From: Rhizobiaceae bacterium
GTDB lineage: Bacteria; Pseudomonadota; Alphaproteobacteria; Rhizobiales; Rhizobiaceae
Assembly (NCBI GenBank): GCA_023953845.1
Contig: JAMLJC010000001.1
Coordinates: 3,420,501-3,484,500, forward strand
Length of the DNA stretch: 64,000 bases
Direction of reading: 5' to 3'
Every line of letters starts with the position of its first letter. Position 1 is the stretch's first letter. Below the pieces are notes generated by a model that was not told the DNA's origin, made no database searches, and saw only the letters and a program-made list of their open reading frames with translations. Position numbers and translations under genes: made by a program. Positions 1 through 9,064 of the stretch are shown here, one piece after another.

Positions 1-1
1 G

Positions 2-202
2 GCTTCGCGCAATGGTATCCTCGATGAACTCGACGCGCCGCAATTCGACGGTTTGCCCGATGCGGAGGTGGAGCAGATCAGGCACCATCGACGCCATCGC
101 CGCCGGCGCGTATGGGAGCGCGTCTGCTACCGTTACCGTCGCCATGGCCGCTGGCGCACCCGCTGCGAGCGCAGACGCGTCTGGAGATGGGTATGGGTCT
201 AG
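2..202 (+). CDS. C-terminal end of a basic, Trp/Arg-rich protein (partial)
   Basis: An open frame enters from the left edge and ends at a TAG at 200-202, giving about 66 residues. It begins with an acidic stretch (GILDELDAPQFDGLPDAEVE) and then becomes extremely basic and aromatic, with runs such as HHRRHRRRR and a tail ending RRVWRWVWV. Small exported rhizobial proteins of unknown function often end in similar Arg/His/Tyr/Trp-rich tails, but the start of the gene is outside the window, so neither a signal peptide nor a family can be checked. An overlapping frame starting at 12 is a less likely alternative because it runs straight through the tRNA gene. Confidence 0.5.
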   Translation, partial: ASRNGILDELDAPQFDGLPDAEVEQIRHHRRHRRRRVWERVCYRYRRHGRWRTRCERRRVWRWVWV

Positions 203-209
203 GCTGAAG

Positions 210-284
210 TGGCTGGGGCGCCAGGATTCGAACCTGGGAATGTCGGTACCAAAAACCGATGCCTTACCGCTTGGCGACGCCCCA
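210..284 (-). tRNA. tRNA-Gln (anticodon TTG)
   Basis: On the minus strand the sequence folds as a complete tRNA. The acceptor 5' arm is TGGGGCG, pairing with CGCCCCA. The anticodon arm is CGGTTTTTGGTACCG with TTG in the loop, and the T arm is CCAGGTTCGAATCCTGG. A genomically encoded CCA closes the 3' end at 210-212. TTG reads CAA codons, so this is glutamine tRNA. It lies just downstream of the partial gene at the window edge and on the opposite strand. Confidence 0.95.
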
Positions 285-522
285 ATGCTGCGGATCGCCC
301 GCAAGAGGGGCCGTCAATAGCCTGCGGACCCGCTCGCGTCCAGTGACTTGATTGAAATGCGAATTGAACGGTTGCGGTTCACCGGATCGCAGCCATTTCG
401 CGTTGAAGCGTCCTTTCCGGTGCGAGAGAGTGCTTCCATCGTGTCGTGAACCGCTTTAGACCACGGCCACGGGCCGACCTGTTTGCGCCGCCCGATCATG
501 GAACCGAACGCTGGCGGCCCGT

Positions 523-1848
523 TTGCCTTTCACCCCATTGCCTATCGCTGCGGAGTATCGCCGTCTCGCCGGGACGGCGAAGACGGATATCCGCGACGGC
601 AATGCGTCGGTCTTCCTGACGCTTGCCCTTTGCCTTGTCGTGCCGTTCGGCGGGGTCGGCATCGTCGCGGCGATGTCGCTCATGAGCATTGCGGCGAGCC
701 GGGGGAAGCTGCTTGTCGAGGCGCTGAAGCTCTATGCCGGGCCCTGGCTGAAGTCGGACGCCTTCGCGCTGAACCTGCTGATCCTGCTGGTGACGCTCGT
801 GGAAGCGGGACTGGTATTTTATCACGGGGACGATCCGGGCGATCTCGAGAACCAGATCAAGCAGTATGTGATGGCGCTCGCCATACTGCTGACGATCAGG
901 CGCTTCCCGGCCGGCGCCGTGCTCTGGGGCGCGGCGGCGGGCTGTTTCCTTGGCGGATTGATGGCGCTCAGCGATCTCTTCCTGATCGGCCTCGACCGCG
1001 CCGACGGCCCGACAAACGCCATCCGGTTCGGCATGCTCGCGGCGCTGCTTTCGGTGTTCTGCCTGATCGGGGCGGTGTTCGGCCGCCCGGCGAAGCTGAC
1101 GCGCATCGTCATGGCGGTGGCGACATGCGCAGGCATCGTCGCCGTTTTCGCATCCGGCTCGCGCGGCGCGGTTCTGGCCGTGCCCGCCATGCTGCTGCTG
1201 CTCGTGCCGCGCCTCTGGCGGAATTCGCGGATGACAGCCATGCTGGCGGGGCTGGTGTTCCTGCTGTTCTCGGTCGCGCTCGGCATATGGCAGGTCAGCC
1301 TGATCCGTTCCGACCTCTCAAATCTCATGCAGGCCGCCGACGCCATGGTCACGGGCGGCGACGTCGAGGAACGGTCGGCGCACAACCGCATGGAGATGCT
1401 GAAACTCGCGGCCGAACTCTTCGCCGCCCATCCGGTGGCCGGCGTCGGGGCGCATGGCTGGGACGAGGCCGTGGCCGCGCAGATGCGGAACAGCCCACCG
1501 GAAACGGCGCTCGACGAGGCGTTCAACCAGCCGCACAACCAGTTCGCCAACGATTTCGCGAAAGGCGGCCTGCTGCGCGGGGTGGGCGGGCTGGCGATGA
1601 TCTTTTTTCCGCTGTTCCTGTTCCTGAGGCGCCGGCCTTTCCGGAGCGGCCCGGAATCCATCGCGCCGCTGCTCGGCGCCACGACATGCGTCGCCTATTT
1701 CGTCTTCTGCCTGACCGAATCGGTGATGGACCTCAGCCTCACGGCCTCGATCTACGCCGTGCTGATCTTCTATCTCATCGCCTCGTCCGAAGGCGCGCCG
1801 CTCTCGACGCCGGACGCAGAAAGGCGGGCGGCGCATGCTGCCGGGTGA
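523..1848 (+). CDS. O-antigen ligase (WaaL)-like polytopic membrane protein
   Basis: The 441-residue protein has about ten hydrophobic segments, with a large loop near residues 255-345, the topology of the Wzy_C/WaaL family that transfers or polymerises lipid-linked glycans at the periplasmic face of the inner membrane. Supporting motifs are GSRGA after the middle membrane block and HNQFANDFAKGG near residue 330, matching the family's conserved His-containing loop. I used the TTG at 523 because no in-frame ATG lies near the N-terminus; a downstream start would still keep all membrane segments. It stands alone on the plus strand ahead of the cys operon, and glycosyltransferases are not adjacent, so its acceptor glycan is unknown. 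A Wzy-type polymerase is the main alternative. Confidence 0.72.
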   Translation: MPFTPLPIAAEYRRLAGTAKTDIRDGNASVFLTLALCLVVPFGGVGIVAAMSLMSIAASRGKLLVEALKLYAGPWLKSDAFALNLLILLVTLVEAGLVFYHGDDPGDLENQIKQYVMALAILLTIRRFPAGAVLWGAAAGCFLGGLMALSDLFLIGLDRADGPTNAIRFGMLAALLSVFCLIGAVFGRPAKLTRIVMAVATCAGIVAVFASGSRGAVLAVPAMLLLLVPRLWRNSRMTAMLAGLVFLLFSVALGIWQVSLIRSDLSNLMQAADAMVTGGDVEERSAHNRMEMLKLAAELFAAHPVAGVGAHGWDEAVAAQMRNSPPETALDEAFNQPHNQFANDFAKGGLLRGVGGLAMIFFPLFLFLRRRPFRSGPESIAPLLGATTCVAYFVFCLTESVMDLSLTASIYAVLIFYLIASSEGAPLSTPDAERRAAHAAG

Positions 1849-2057
1849 TTATTCCGCGCCTGACGGGCCGTGAGGGAAAAAACATCCGCCGCACGGCAGG
1901 GCGGCGCGAGCCGCTGCTTTGTCAGGGCGGCGGCGCGCGTCTAGAAACCACTGAAACATCATGTCTTGATCAGATTCATCGATTTCGACGGCGTCCGTTT
2001 CCCGTTCCGCGCAATAAGGGCTTGTGAACGTCGGAAGCTCTGCCAAGGTATCGCGTC

Positions 2058-2972
2058 ATGACCGTCCACCTGACCCACCTGACCCATCTGCAGCGCCTCG
2101 AGGCCGAGGCGATCCATATTTTCCGCGAGGTGGCCGCGACCTTCTCCAAGCCCGTCATGCTCTATTCGATCGGCAAGGATTCTTCGGTGCTCCTGCATCT
2201 GGCGATGAAGGCCTTCTATCCGGCCAAGCCGCCTTTCCCTATCCTGCATATCGACACGACGTGGAAGTTCCGCGAGATGATCGAGTTCCGCGACCGCATG
2301 GCGGCGACGCTCGGCTTCGACCTGCTCGTCCACACCAACGAGGAAGGTGCGACGCACGGCATCAATCCGTTCGATCACGGATCGAACACCTATACGCATG
2401 TGATGAAGACCGTGGCGCTGCGGCAGGCGCTGGACAGGCATGGCTTCGACGCGGCCTTCGGCGGCGCGCGGCGCGACGAGGAGAAAAGCCGGGCCAAGGA
2501 GCGCATCTTCTCCTTCCGCAATCAGGTGCATGCCTGGGACCCGAAGAACCAGCGGCCGGAGATGTGGAAGATCTACAACACCCGCATCAATCCCGGCGAA
2601 TCGATCCGCGTCTTCCCGCTCTCCAACTGGACCGAACTCGATATCTGGCAATACATCCTGCAGGAGGACATCCCCATCGTGCCGCTCTATCTCGCCCGGC
2701 GGCGTCCGGTGGTGGAGCGCGACGGCATGCTCATCATGCGCGACGACGAGCGCATGGTGCTGAAGCCCGGCGAGGTGCTCGAAAACCGCACGGTCCGCTT
2801 TCGCACGCTCGGCTGCTATCCGCTGACGGGCGCCATCGATTCCGATGCGGACACGCTGGAGGCGATCGTCGGCGAGATGCTGACGGCGCGCACCTCCGAG
2901 CGGCAGGGCCGCCTCATCGACCGCGACGAGGCCGGCTCGATGGAGAAAAAGAAGCGCGAAGGGTATTTTTGA
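2058..2972 (+). CDS. cysD: Sulfate adenylyltransferase subunit 2 (small subunit)
   Basis: CysD forms adenosine 5'-phosphosulfate from ATP and sulfate in the cytoplasm, driven by GTP hydrolysis on CysN. The 304-residue protein has the normal family length. It carries the ATP-pyrophosphatase PP-loop SIGKDSS at residues 37-43, the conserved GGARRDEEKSRAKERIFS block and a C-terminal RQGRLIDRDE segment. The ATG at 2058 is preceded by a weak AAGG. The stop at 2970-2972 lies only two bases before the GTG start of cysNC, so the two are translated from one mRNA. About 210 bases separate it from the upstream membrane-protein gene, which is where a promoter would be expected. Confidence 0.97.
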   Translation: MTVHLTHLTHLQRLEAEAIHIFREVAATFSKPVMLYSIGKDSSVLLHLAMKAFYPAKPPFPILHIDTTWKFREMIEFRDRMAATLGFDLLVHTNEEGATHGINPFDHGSNTYTHVMKTVALRQALDRHGFDAAFGGARRDEEKSRAKERIFSFRNQVHAWDPKNQRPEMWKIYNTRINPGESIRVFPLSNWTELDIWQYILQEDIPIVPLYLARRRPVVERDGMLIMRDDERMVLKPGEVLENRTVRFRTLGCYPLTGAIDSDADTLEAIVGEMLTARTSERQGRLIDRDEAGSMEKKKREGYF

Positions 2973-2974
2973 TC

Positions 2975-4915
2975 GTGCAGAAGCTGAAGACCAGTCAGGA
3001 AGTCGCGTTGGCCGACGACGTACGCGATTACCTCGCCGCGCAGGAGAAGAAGACGCTGCTGCGCTTCCTCACCTGCGGCTCGGTGGACGACGGCAAGTCG
3101 ACGCTGATCGGCCGGCTTCTCTACGACACCAAGCTGATCTTCGAGGACCAGCTTTCGGCGCTGGAGAAGGATTCGAAGAAGCACGGCACCACCGGCGAGG
3201 ACATCGACTTCGCGCTGCTGGTGGACGGGCTGGAGGCCGAGCGCGAGCAGGGCATCACCATCGACGTCGCCTACCGCTTCTTCGCCACGCCGAAGCGCAA
3301 GTTCATCGTGGCCGACACGCCGGGGCATGAGCAGTACACGCGCAACATGGCGACGGGCGCATCGACCACGGACCTCGCCATCGTGCTGGTCGACGCGCGG
3401 CAGGGCGTGCTGCCGCAGACGCGCCGCCATTCGATCATCGCCTCGCTGCTCGGCATCCGGCATATCGTGCTGGCGGTCAACAAGATCGATCTGGTCGGCT
3501 TCGACGCGAAGGCGTTCGACCGCATCGCGGGCGACTATCGCGCCTTCGCGGAGGAACTCGGCTTCCGGTCGATTGTCGCGGTGCCGCTCTCGGCGCGCTT
3601 CGGCGACAATGTCACGGCGCGGTCGGCCAACACGCCTTGGTATGGCGGGCCGAGCCTGCTGGAGCATCTTGAGACAGTCGTCGTGGACGGCGAGGCTGTG
3701 GAGCGGCCGTTCCGCTTCCCCGTGCAATACGTCAACCGGCCCAATCTGGACTTTCGCGGCTTTGCCGGCACGGTCGCCTCCGGCGCGGTGGCGACGGGCG
3801 ACGAGGTGGTGGTCGCCAAGTCCGGCCGCAGCTCGCGGGTGAAACGCATCGTGGCGTTCGGCGGCGACCTGCCGCGCGCCGTCGAGGGGCAGGCTGTGAC
3901 GCTGATCCTGGAGGACGAGATCGACGCATCGCGGGGCAATCTGCTCGTCGCGCCCGACGCCCGTCCGCATGTCGCCGACCAGTTCTCCGCGAGCCTCGTA
4001 TGGTTCGACGAAAGCCCGCTGGTGGCCGGGCGCTCCTACATATTGCGGACCGAGACCGATCAGGTGAGCGTGACGGTGACCGAACTCGCGCGCCGCGTGA
4101 ACATCGACGATCTGAGCGAGGGGCCGGCGAAGTCGCTCAGGATGAACGAGGTCGGCGTCGCCAACCTCTCGACGCAGACGGCGATCGCCTTCGACGCCTT
4201 TCGCGAAAACCGCGCCACCGGCGCCTTCATCCTCATCGACCGGCTGAGCAACGCGACCGTCGCGGCCGGCATGATACAGCATCCGCTGCGGCGCGCCGGC
4301 AACATCCACTGGCAGGCGATCGATGTCGACCGCAAGGCCCGCGCCTTCCAGAAGCACCAGCGCGCCAAGGTGCTGTGGCTCACGGGGCTTTCGGGCTCCG
4401 GCAAATCGACCATCTCGAACCTGCTGGACAAGAGGCTGCACGCTTCCGGCCGGCACAGCTTCATCCTCGACGGCGACAATGTGCGCCACGGCCTCAACCG
4501 CGATCTTGGCTTCTCGGATGCCGACCGCGTCGAGAACATCCGCCGTGTGGCGGAAGTCGCCAAGCTGATGGCGGATGCCGGCCTGATCGTACTGGTGTCC
4601 TTCATCTCGCCGTTCCGCGCCGAGCGGGAAATGGCCCGCCAGCTGATCGGCGAGGCGGAGTTCGTCGAGATCTTCGTCGACACGCCGATCGAGGAATGCG
4701 CCGCGCGCGATCCGAAGGGACTCTACAAGCGGGCCATGGCCGGGGAAATCCGCAACTTCACCGGTATCGATTCGCCCTATGAAGCGCCCGCGAATCCTGA
4801 AATCCATCTTGCAACGAGCGGCAAGACGCCCGAAGAGTTGGTGGAACTTGTAGAGAACTGGCTGCGCGAGAAGGACCTTGCAGAGCAGGAATACGACGCC
4901 GGCGGCGGCATCTGA
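2975..4915 (+). CDS. cysNC: Bifunctional sulfate adenylyltransferase subunit 1 / adenylylsulfate kinase
   Basis: This 646-residue fusion joins the CysN GTPase that energises APS formation to CysC, which phosphorylates APS to PAPS. The N-terminal part has the G1 loop GSVDDGKST (35-43), the G3 motif DTPGHEQY and the G4 motif NKIDLV, followed by EF-Tu-like beta-barrels. The C-terminal part starts near residue 455 and carries a second Walker A, GLSGSGKST (471-479), with the APS-kinase segment LDGDNVRHGLNRDLGFS. The frame is open further upstream to 2024, but that part overlaps cysD out of frame. I chose GTG at 2975, and TTG at 2969 is an alternative. The same CysN-CysC fusion occurs as NodQ in nodulating rhizobia; here the cysD and cysQ neighbours indicate assimilation. 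Confidence 0.95.
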   Translation: MQKLKTSQEVALADDVRDYLAAQEKKTLLRFLTCGSVDDGKSTLIGRLLYDTKLIFEDQLSALEKDSKKHGTTGEDIDFALLVDGLEAEREQGITIDVAYRFFATPKRKFIVADTPGHEQYTRNMATGASTTDLAIVLVDARQGVLPQTRRHSIIASLLGIRHIVLAVNKIDLVGFDAKAFDRIAGDYRAFAEELGFRSIVAVPLSARFGDNVTARSANTPWYGGPSLLEHLETVVVDGEAVERPFRFPVQYVNRPNLDFRGFAGTVASGAVATGDEVVVAKSGRSSRVKRIVAFGGDLPRAVEGQAVTLILEDEIDASRGNLLVAPDARPHVADQFSASLVWFDESPLVAGRSYILRTETDQVSVTVTELARRVNIDDLSEGPAKSLRMNEVGVANLSTQTAIAFDAFRENRATGAFILIDRLSNATVAAGMIQHPLRRAGNIHWQAIDVDRKARAFQKHQRAKVLWLTGLSGSGKSTISNLLDKRLHASGRHSFILDGDNVRHGLNRDLGFSDADRVENIRRVAEVAKLMADAGLIVLVSFISPFRAEREMARQLIGEAEFVEIFVDTPIEECAARDPKGLYKRAMAGEIRNFTGIDSPYEAPANPEIHLATSGKTPEELVELVENWLREKDLAEQEYDAGGGI

Positions 4916-5708
4916 GGAAAGCCGGCTTCTGGCCGCCTTCGAGCGGCTGGCGCTGCAGGCCGGCCGCGTCGTGATGGACGTCTTCAACGGCTGCATCGCG
5001 GTCGACCAGAAGGCCGACTGCTCACCCGTCACGGAAGCCGACCGCGCCAGCGAAAAGCTCATCTTGGCGGGCCTGCGTGCCGAGTTTCCCGGCATTCCCT
5101 GCGTCGCCGAGGAGGAGGCGGCCGCCGGCCTCCTGCCGGACATCATCGGCGGCAGCTTCTTTCTGGTCGATCCGCTCGACGGCACCCGCGAGTTCGTGCA
5201 GCGCAATCTCGATTTCACCGTGAACATCGCCTTCGTCCGCAATGGCGAGCCCGTTGCCGGCGTGGTCTACGCCCCGGCCAGCGGCAAGCTCTATCTCGGC
5301 GCGAACGGCCGGGCGGAAGCGGCGGAAGTGGACGCCGAGGGCCGCATCGTCAGCCGCCGGCCCATTCATGCGCGGGAAGGACACGATCCGCTGACCGTCG
5401 TCGCCAGCCGCTCGCACATGGACGATGAGACGCTTGCCTATATGCGCCGTTTCGAGGCTGCCGAAATCGTGTCGGTGGGCTCGTCGGTGAAGTTCTGCAT
5501 CCTGGCGGCGGGCGAGGCCGACCTCTATCCGCGCTTCGGCCGCACGATGGAGTGGGACACGGCGGCCGGCGACGCCGTGCTGCGCGCGGCCGGCGGCCGG
5601 ACCGTCACGCAGGACGGCCGGCCACTGCGATACGGCAAGGCGGAAAACAGCTTCGCCAATCCGCCGTTCATTTCGAGCGGGCGGGTGGCCGGGTCGCCCG
5701 GCGCATAG
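4878..5708 (+). CDS. cysQ: 3'(2'),5'-bisphosphate nucleotidase
   Basis: CysQ dephosphorylates PAP, the by-product of PAPS use, to AMP, and so keeps the sulfate pathway running. The 276-residue protein belongs to the inositol-monophosphatase-like, Mg2+-dependent, Li+-sensitive fold. It has the metal-binding DPLDGTREF at residues 98-106, an upstream EEE metal-binding segment, and GRTMEWDTAAGDAVLRAAGG near the C-terminus. The only plausible start is TTG at 4878, which lies inside the last 38 bases of cysNC, so translation is probably coupled. Together cysD, cysNC and cysQ make a compact activation-and-recycling operon. Confidence 0.93.
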   Translation: MQSRNTTPAAASEESRLLAAFERLALQAGRVVMDVFNGCIAVDQKADCSPVTEADRASEKLILAGLRAEFPGIPCVAEEEAAAGLLPDIIGGSFFLVDPLDGTREFVQRNLDFTVNIAFVRNGEPVAGVVYAPASGKLYLGANGRAEAAEVDAEGRIVSRRPIHAREGHDPLTVVASRSHMDDETLAYMRRFEAAEIVSVGSSVKFCILAAGEADLYPRFGRTMEWDTAAGDAVLRAAGGRTVTQDGRPLRYGKAENSFANPPFISSGRVAGSPGA

Positions 5709-5741
5709 CGTCGTGCATGCGGGGCAGATAATCGGTCCGTC

Positions 5742-6608
5742 TTACGAACCCAGGGACATCTCGCGCAGACGTCGCGACAGCAGGTCCGCGACCAGGCCGG
5801 AACTTTGATCGAGCGTCCCGGATCGATGCAGCCGGATCTCGGCGCCGGGCAGCGTCGGAACATTGTTCCCCGCTGACAGACGCCGCAGGCGCGGGCCGAT
5901 CATGCTGCCCTTGATGACCGTCACCGCCAGACCCTGATCCACGATGGCTTCGACGGCCGCGAGGCTCGGACTGACATAGGCAAGCCGCCATGGGCGCCCG
6001 GCCTCGTTCAGCGCATCGACCGCCCAGGAGCGGAAGAGGCAATCGGGATTGGACAAGGCGACCGGCAAGGGATCGGACTCCTCGACCGCGTGACCCGACG
6101 CCGCTACCCAGATCGCGCTCTCCCTGCATATCAGCTCGCCCTCCGAAGCGCCCTCCGGATGCATGGCCAGGACGACGTCGAACGACTGCCCCAGCCGCTT
6201 GAGCAGGCGCGAGGTGAGGCCGATCTCCATTTCGATCTGCACAAGGGGAAACCGTTCGGCCACCTCGGCAAGCAGGCGCGGCAGGATTTTCGTGCCGTAG
6301 TCCTCCATCACGCCGATCCGGATGCGCCCGGCGAGTTTCTGTCCGGATATGCGGGCAAGCGCCTGTTCGCTGAAGGAGAGGATGCGGCGTGCGTCGAGCA
6401 GGAAGTTGTCTCCGACCGCAGTGAGCTCGACATGGGCGGTCGAACGGCGAAAGAGCGGGACGCCGAGACGTTCCTCAAGCCGCCTTACCTGCAAGCTCAC
6501 GGTAGCCTGCGTGCGGTTGAGCTGTTCAGCCGCCCGGGTGAACGAAAGCCGGTCGGCAACCGCCACGAAGGCGCGCAGGAGATCGGGGTCCAGGCTGGGA
6601 ATGCTCAT
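5742..6608 (-). CDS. LysR-family transcriptional regulator
   Basis: A 288-residue protein with the LysR layout. The winged helix-turn-helix lies at residues 5-64 (LRAFVAVADRLSFTRAAEQL, followed by TQATVSLQVRRLEERLGVPL), and an effector-binding domain of the periplasmic-binding-protein type fills residues 90-285. It is divergent from the EamA transporter gene, with 92 bases between the two likely starts. In this family that usually means the regulator controls the neighbour in response to a small effector; the effector cannot be read from the sequence. The gene ends 33 bases from the cysQ stop and converges with it. Confidence 0.9.
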   Translation of the reverse strand: MSIPSLDPDLLRAFVAVADRLSFTRAAEQLNRTQATVSLQVRRLEERLGVPLFRRSTAHVELTAVGDNFLLDARRILSFSEQALARISGQKLAGRIRIGVMEDYGTKILPRLLAEVAERFPLVQIEMEIGLTSRLLKRLGQSFDVVLAMHPEGASEGELICRESAIWVAASGHAVEESDPLPVALSNPDCLFRSWAVDALNEAGRPWRLAYVSPSLAAVEAIVDQGLAVTVIKGSMIGPRLRRLSAGNNVPTLPGAEIRLHRSGTLDQSSGLVADLLSRRLREMSLGS

Positions 6609-6700
6609 AAACGATCATTATCAAGCAAATAGGATTTATTCCATTCCCTTTGATTCATCGGGCCTCTATTCCACCATCGAACCCGAAAGGCCGGATCGCG

Positions 6701-7606
6701 ATGGAACGTCTGGGATTGCTGGCGGCGATTTTGTCCAGCGCTCTGGGCGGCACGGCCGTCGTCGCAACACGTTATCTGGCGGACGCTCTCGATCCAGTCA
6801 CCATCGGAGCCGTGCGCTTCGCGGGCGGCTTCCTCGTTCTGCTGCCTCTGGCGCTCGCGGAGCGCCACAAATGGCCGGCAAGGAAGGACTGGCTCGGCAC
6901 CGGCGCACTGGGCCTCCTGTTCTTCGGCCTGTTTCCGGTGCTGTTCAACGCAGCCCTGATCTACACCACTGCGGCCCGCGGAGCACTGGCGCTTTCCACG
7001 CTGCCGCTGCTGACCATGGTCGCAGGCGCTATTCTTGGGGTAGAACGACCGACGCCGCGCAAGGGCTTTGGCGTACTGATCGCGATGGCGGGTGTGTCGA
7101 TCGCACTTGGAACCCGCCTTGAAGCCGCCCCTGCCGGGGCCTGGCGCGGCGACCTCATCATGGTGGCGGCCGCATTCTGCATGGCGCTCTACAATGTCTG
7201 GTCGCGCCCGTTCATCTCGCGTTCCGGGCCGCTCCCTTTCGCGGCATTCGGCATGGGAGCTGGCGCCGCAAGCCTGCTGGCCTTTTCCGCAGCGACGGGC
7301 GGCCTTGGCGGGCTGACGGAGCTGAACGCGGCACAATGGGCGGCGTGCGGTTATCTCGCCATCGTTTGTGGCGCCTTTATATTCTTCCTCTGGGCATTCG
7401 CCCTCGGCCGCACGACACCCACGCTGGTCGCGATCTCGGTGGCGGTCAATCCGGTGACCGCCGCGATGCTGGCCGTCCCTCTGCTCGGCGAGCCGGTCGG
7501 CGCCAATCTGATGATGGGGCTGGTGGCCGTGATCGCCGGGATAGCGATCGCCTCGGCTTCGACCAAGGGTCGAGGACCGGGATTGACGCGCTCACCAGAG
7601 CCTTGA
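6701..7606 (+). CDS. EamA-family (drug/metabolite transporter superfamily) exporter
   Basis: The 301-residue protein has ten hydrophobic segments arranged as two EamA repeats, roughly residues 1-135 and 145-285, the usual topology of DMT-superfamily inner-membrane exporters. The second repeat carries the typical end-of-repeat pattern with LGEP near residue 265. I chose ATG at 6701 (MERLGLLAAI) because it places the first membrane helix at the N-terminus; an in-frame TTG at 6650 would add 17 polar residues. Position next to a divergent LysR gene suggests ligand-controlled export of a metabolite such as an amino acid. The substrate is unknown. Confidence 0.85.
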   Translation: MERLGLLAAILSSALGGTAVVATRYLADALDPVTIGAVRFAGGFLVLLPLALAERHKWPARKDWLGTGALGLLFFGLFPVLFNAALIYTTAARGALALSTLPLLTMVAGAILGVERPTPRKGFGVLIAMAGVSIALGTRLEAAPAGAWRGDLIMVAAAFCMALYNVWSRPFISRSGPLPFAAFGMGAGAASLLAFSAATGGLGGLTELNAAQWAACGYLAIVCGAFIFFLWAFALGRTTPTLVAISVAVNPVTAAMLAVPLLGEPVGANLMMGLVAVIAGIAIASASTKGRGPGLTRSPEP

Positions 7607-7625
7607 ACGCCTCGCGGCGGCCTTG

Positions 7626-8717
7626 TCAGGCCGGCTGCATTTCCGTCTTGCTTGCGCCCGCGCTGCGCAGGCGCAACCCGCATGCCCACCAGATGGCGAG
7701 CGCCGCGGCGCAGCCGACCACGCCGTCCAGTGCATAATGCCAGCCGAGATGGATCGAGCCGATGAAGATGAGAACGGCATAGGCCGTCATCGCCATGCCG
7801 AGACGCCGGCTCAGCGAGAAGCCCACGGCGGCGAAAAGCGCGGCTTGAGCATTGTGCATGCTGGGCATCGCCGAAATGCCGCCGGGGAGGTCGACACGGT
7901 TCAGATAAACCTCCCAGAGAAGTTCCCGTGACGCCATCTGCGACAGCGGAAAAATGGTGTCCACATGGGCCAGATACGCGTTGAGCTCGGCAAACGGGTC
8001 GGTCAGGGTCGGCTCGAACCTGCCGAAATAGAGCGGTCCGGCCGACGAAAGCAACGTGGCCATCACGATGCCGATGACGACCCACGAAATGACGGTCGCC
8101 CGCCAGTAGCGGATACGAACCGCCCGCGGGGTGCGCACGCTGGCGAGCAGTGCCGCCCATACGACGAACGTCATCACGACCCACGATGAATAGAGCAGGT
8201 CGAGCAGGATCGTGATCGGCGGATAGCCGACGAAAGGATGGATCAGCTCCCATGGCTGGCGGCCGCCGAACAGCGCCGCTTCCCATCCCGCAAAGGTCGC
8301 ATCCCAGTCAAACGGCGCGAGAACGGGAATATCCATCTTGTGATAGAGGAAGGCGGCCATGAAAAAGACCATCAGCCCGCAGGCATAGAGAAAGCGCGCG
8401 AACTTCAGCCTGACGATCGCCTTGAAGGAGGCGAAGATGTTCGCGAGCAGCGAACCCTCGCCGCCGTTGATCAGCGCGCGCACGCATAACACCAGCAGCA
8501 GGCCGCAGATCGCCGCGAGCAGGACACGCCAGATCCGTTCGCCATACTCGGCCAGTTGCGGAAAAATCGATTCGCCACGAATGGCGGCCAGCAGCGCCGT
8601 GCCTGCGACGAAGGCGATGAAGCCACCGTAAAAGCCGAGATCGCTTCGTATCTCTTCTTTCAACCAACGTGTGAATCCCGCCGGTCGCGCGTGATCCACC
8701 GTGCCTGCTATCGACAT
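7626..8717 (-). CDS. PAP2-superfamily membrane phosphatase/phosphotransferase
   Basis: A 363-residue polytopic membrane protein. The type 2 phosphatidic acid phosphatase signature lies in the C-terminal half: GGISAMPSMHNAQAAL supplies the SxPSMH element and GSIHLGWHYALDGVVG supplies the downstream His and Asp. The fold resembles the Aur1/inositol-phosphotransferase branch of PAP2 proteins (six or more helices, central loop with a large hydrophobic N-terminal extension). Members act on lipid phosphates or diphosphates at the periplasmic side of the inner membrane. It converges with the EamA gene 20 bases away, and its upstream side faces a 347-base gene-free segment. The substrate is not deducible. 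Confidence 0.82.
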   Translation of the reverse strand: MSIAGTVDHARPAGFTRWLKEEIRSDLGFYGGFIAFVAGTALLAAIRGESIFPQLAEYGERIWRVLLAAICGLLLVLCVRALINGGEGSLLANIFASFKAIVRLKFARFLYACGLMVFFMAAFLYHKMDIPVLAPFDWDATFAGWEAALFGGRQPWELIHPFVGYPPITILLDLLYSSWVVMTFVVWAALLASVRTPRAVRIRYWRATVISWVVIGIVMATLLSSAGPLYFGRFEPTLTDPFAELNAYLAHVDTIFPLSQMASRELLWEVYLNRVDLPGGISAMPSMHNAQAALFAAVGFSLSRRLGMAMTAYAVLIFIGSIHLGWHYALDGVVGCAAALAIWWACGLRLRSAGASKTEMQPA

Positions 8718-9064
8718 CGCCTCGCCCTTCGCCCCGTTCTTTTTTGCATATGCTTAGACGAGCGAGTTTAAGAATTGGCGAAGAAGATATGTGGAATGTT
8801 GGAGATCGGCCGCCGTGCAGCCAAGATGTCGGCAGGAAAGGTGGCCGACAGTCCACCCGGTAATAGAGCAGCGATGCTGGAGCACTTCCTGTGAACCTTG
8901 GTTCGCTCTGTTTCTCCGATGGCGTGGCGATCCGCCAGGAAGGCGGCGCAGGTCGTACCGGTGGTACGGCCAAGCCCGCCTGACGCCGCGGGCGTCCGCC
9001 AGCGGGAAACCCTTCGGGCCGGGTGCATTTGGCCCAAATCCTTCAGCTTCCGGCTCGGCCGTGG
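8718..9064. other. Gene-free segment with strong dyad symmetries
   Basis: No coding sequence is supported in these 347 bases, which lie between the start of the PAP2 gene and the end of the aminotransferase gene. The right half is very GC-rich and folded. GCGGCGCAGG at 8943-8952 pairs imperfectly with CCTGACGCCGC at 8979-8989, and inside that is a perfect GTACC-GGT-GGTAC hairpin (8955-8967). A second hairpin set follows near 9015-9050 (CCC-TTC-GGG, and GGGCC paired with GGCCC). The left part, 8718-8900, is ordinary and holds the presumed promoter of the PAP2 gene. The folded part may be a dispersed rhizobial intergenic repeat, but only one copy is in this window. Confidence 0.45.

Noticed and set aside
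483..2027. Plus-strand open frame overlapping the O-antigen-ligase-like gene
   Set aside because: It is extremely rich in Arg, Gly and Ala with no membrane segments, and the 523-1848 frame gives a coherent polytopic protein.
2024..2974. A continuous open frame upstream of cysNC that would add over 300 residues
   Set aside because: It overlaps cysD in another frame, its translation is Arg/Pro-rich shadow sequence, and CysN homology begins at 2975.
2816..5242. Long minus-strand open frame of 808 codons opposite cysNC and cysQ
   Set aside because: It is antisense to well-supported genes, has no recognisable domains, and such frames are common in GC-rich DNA.
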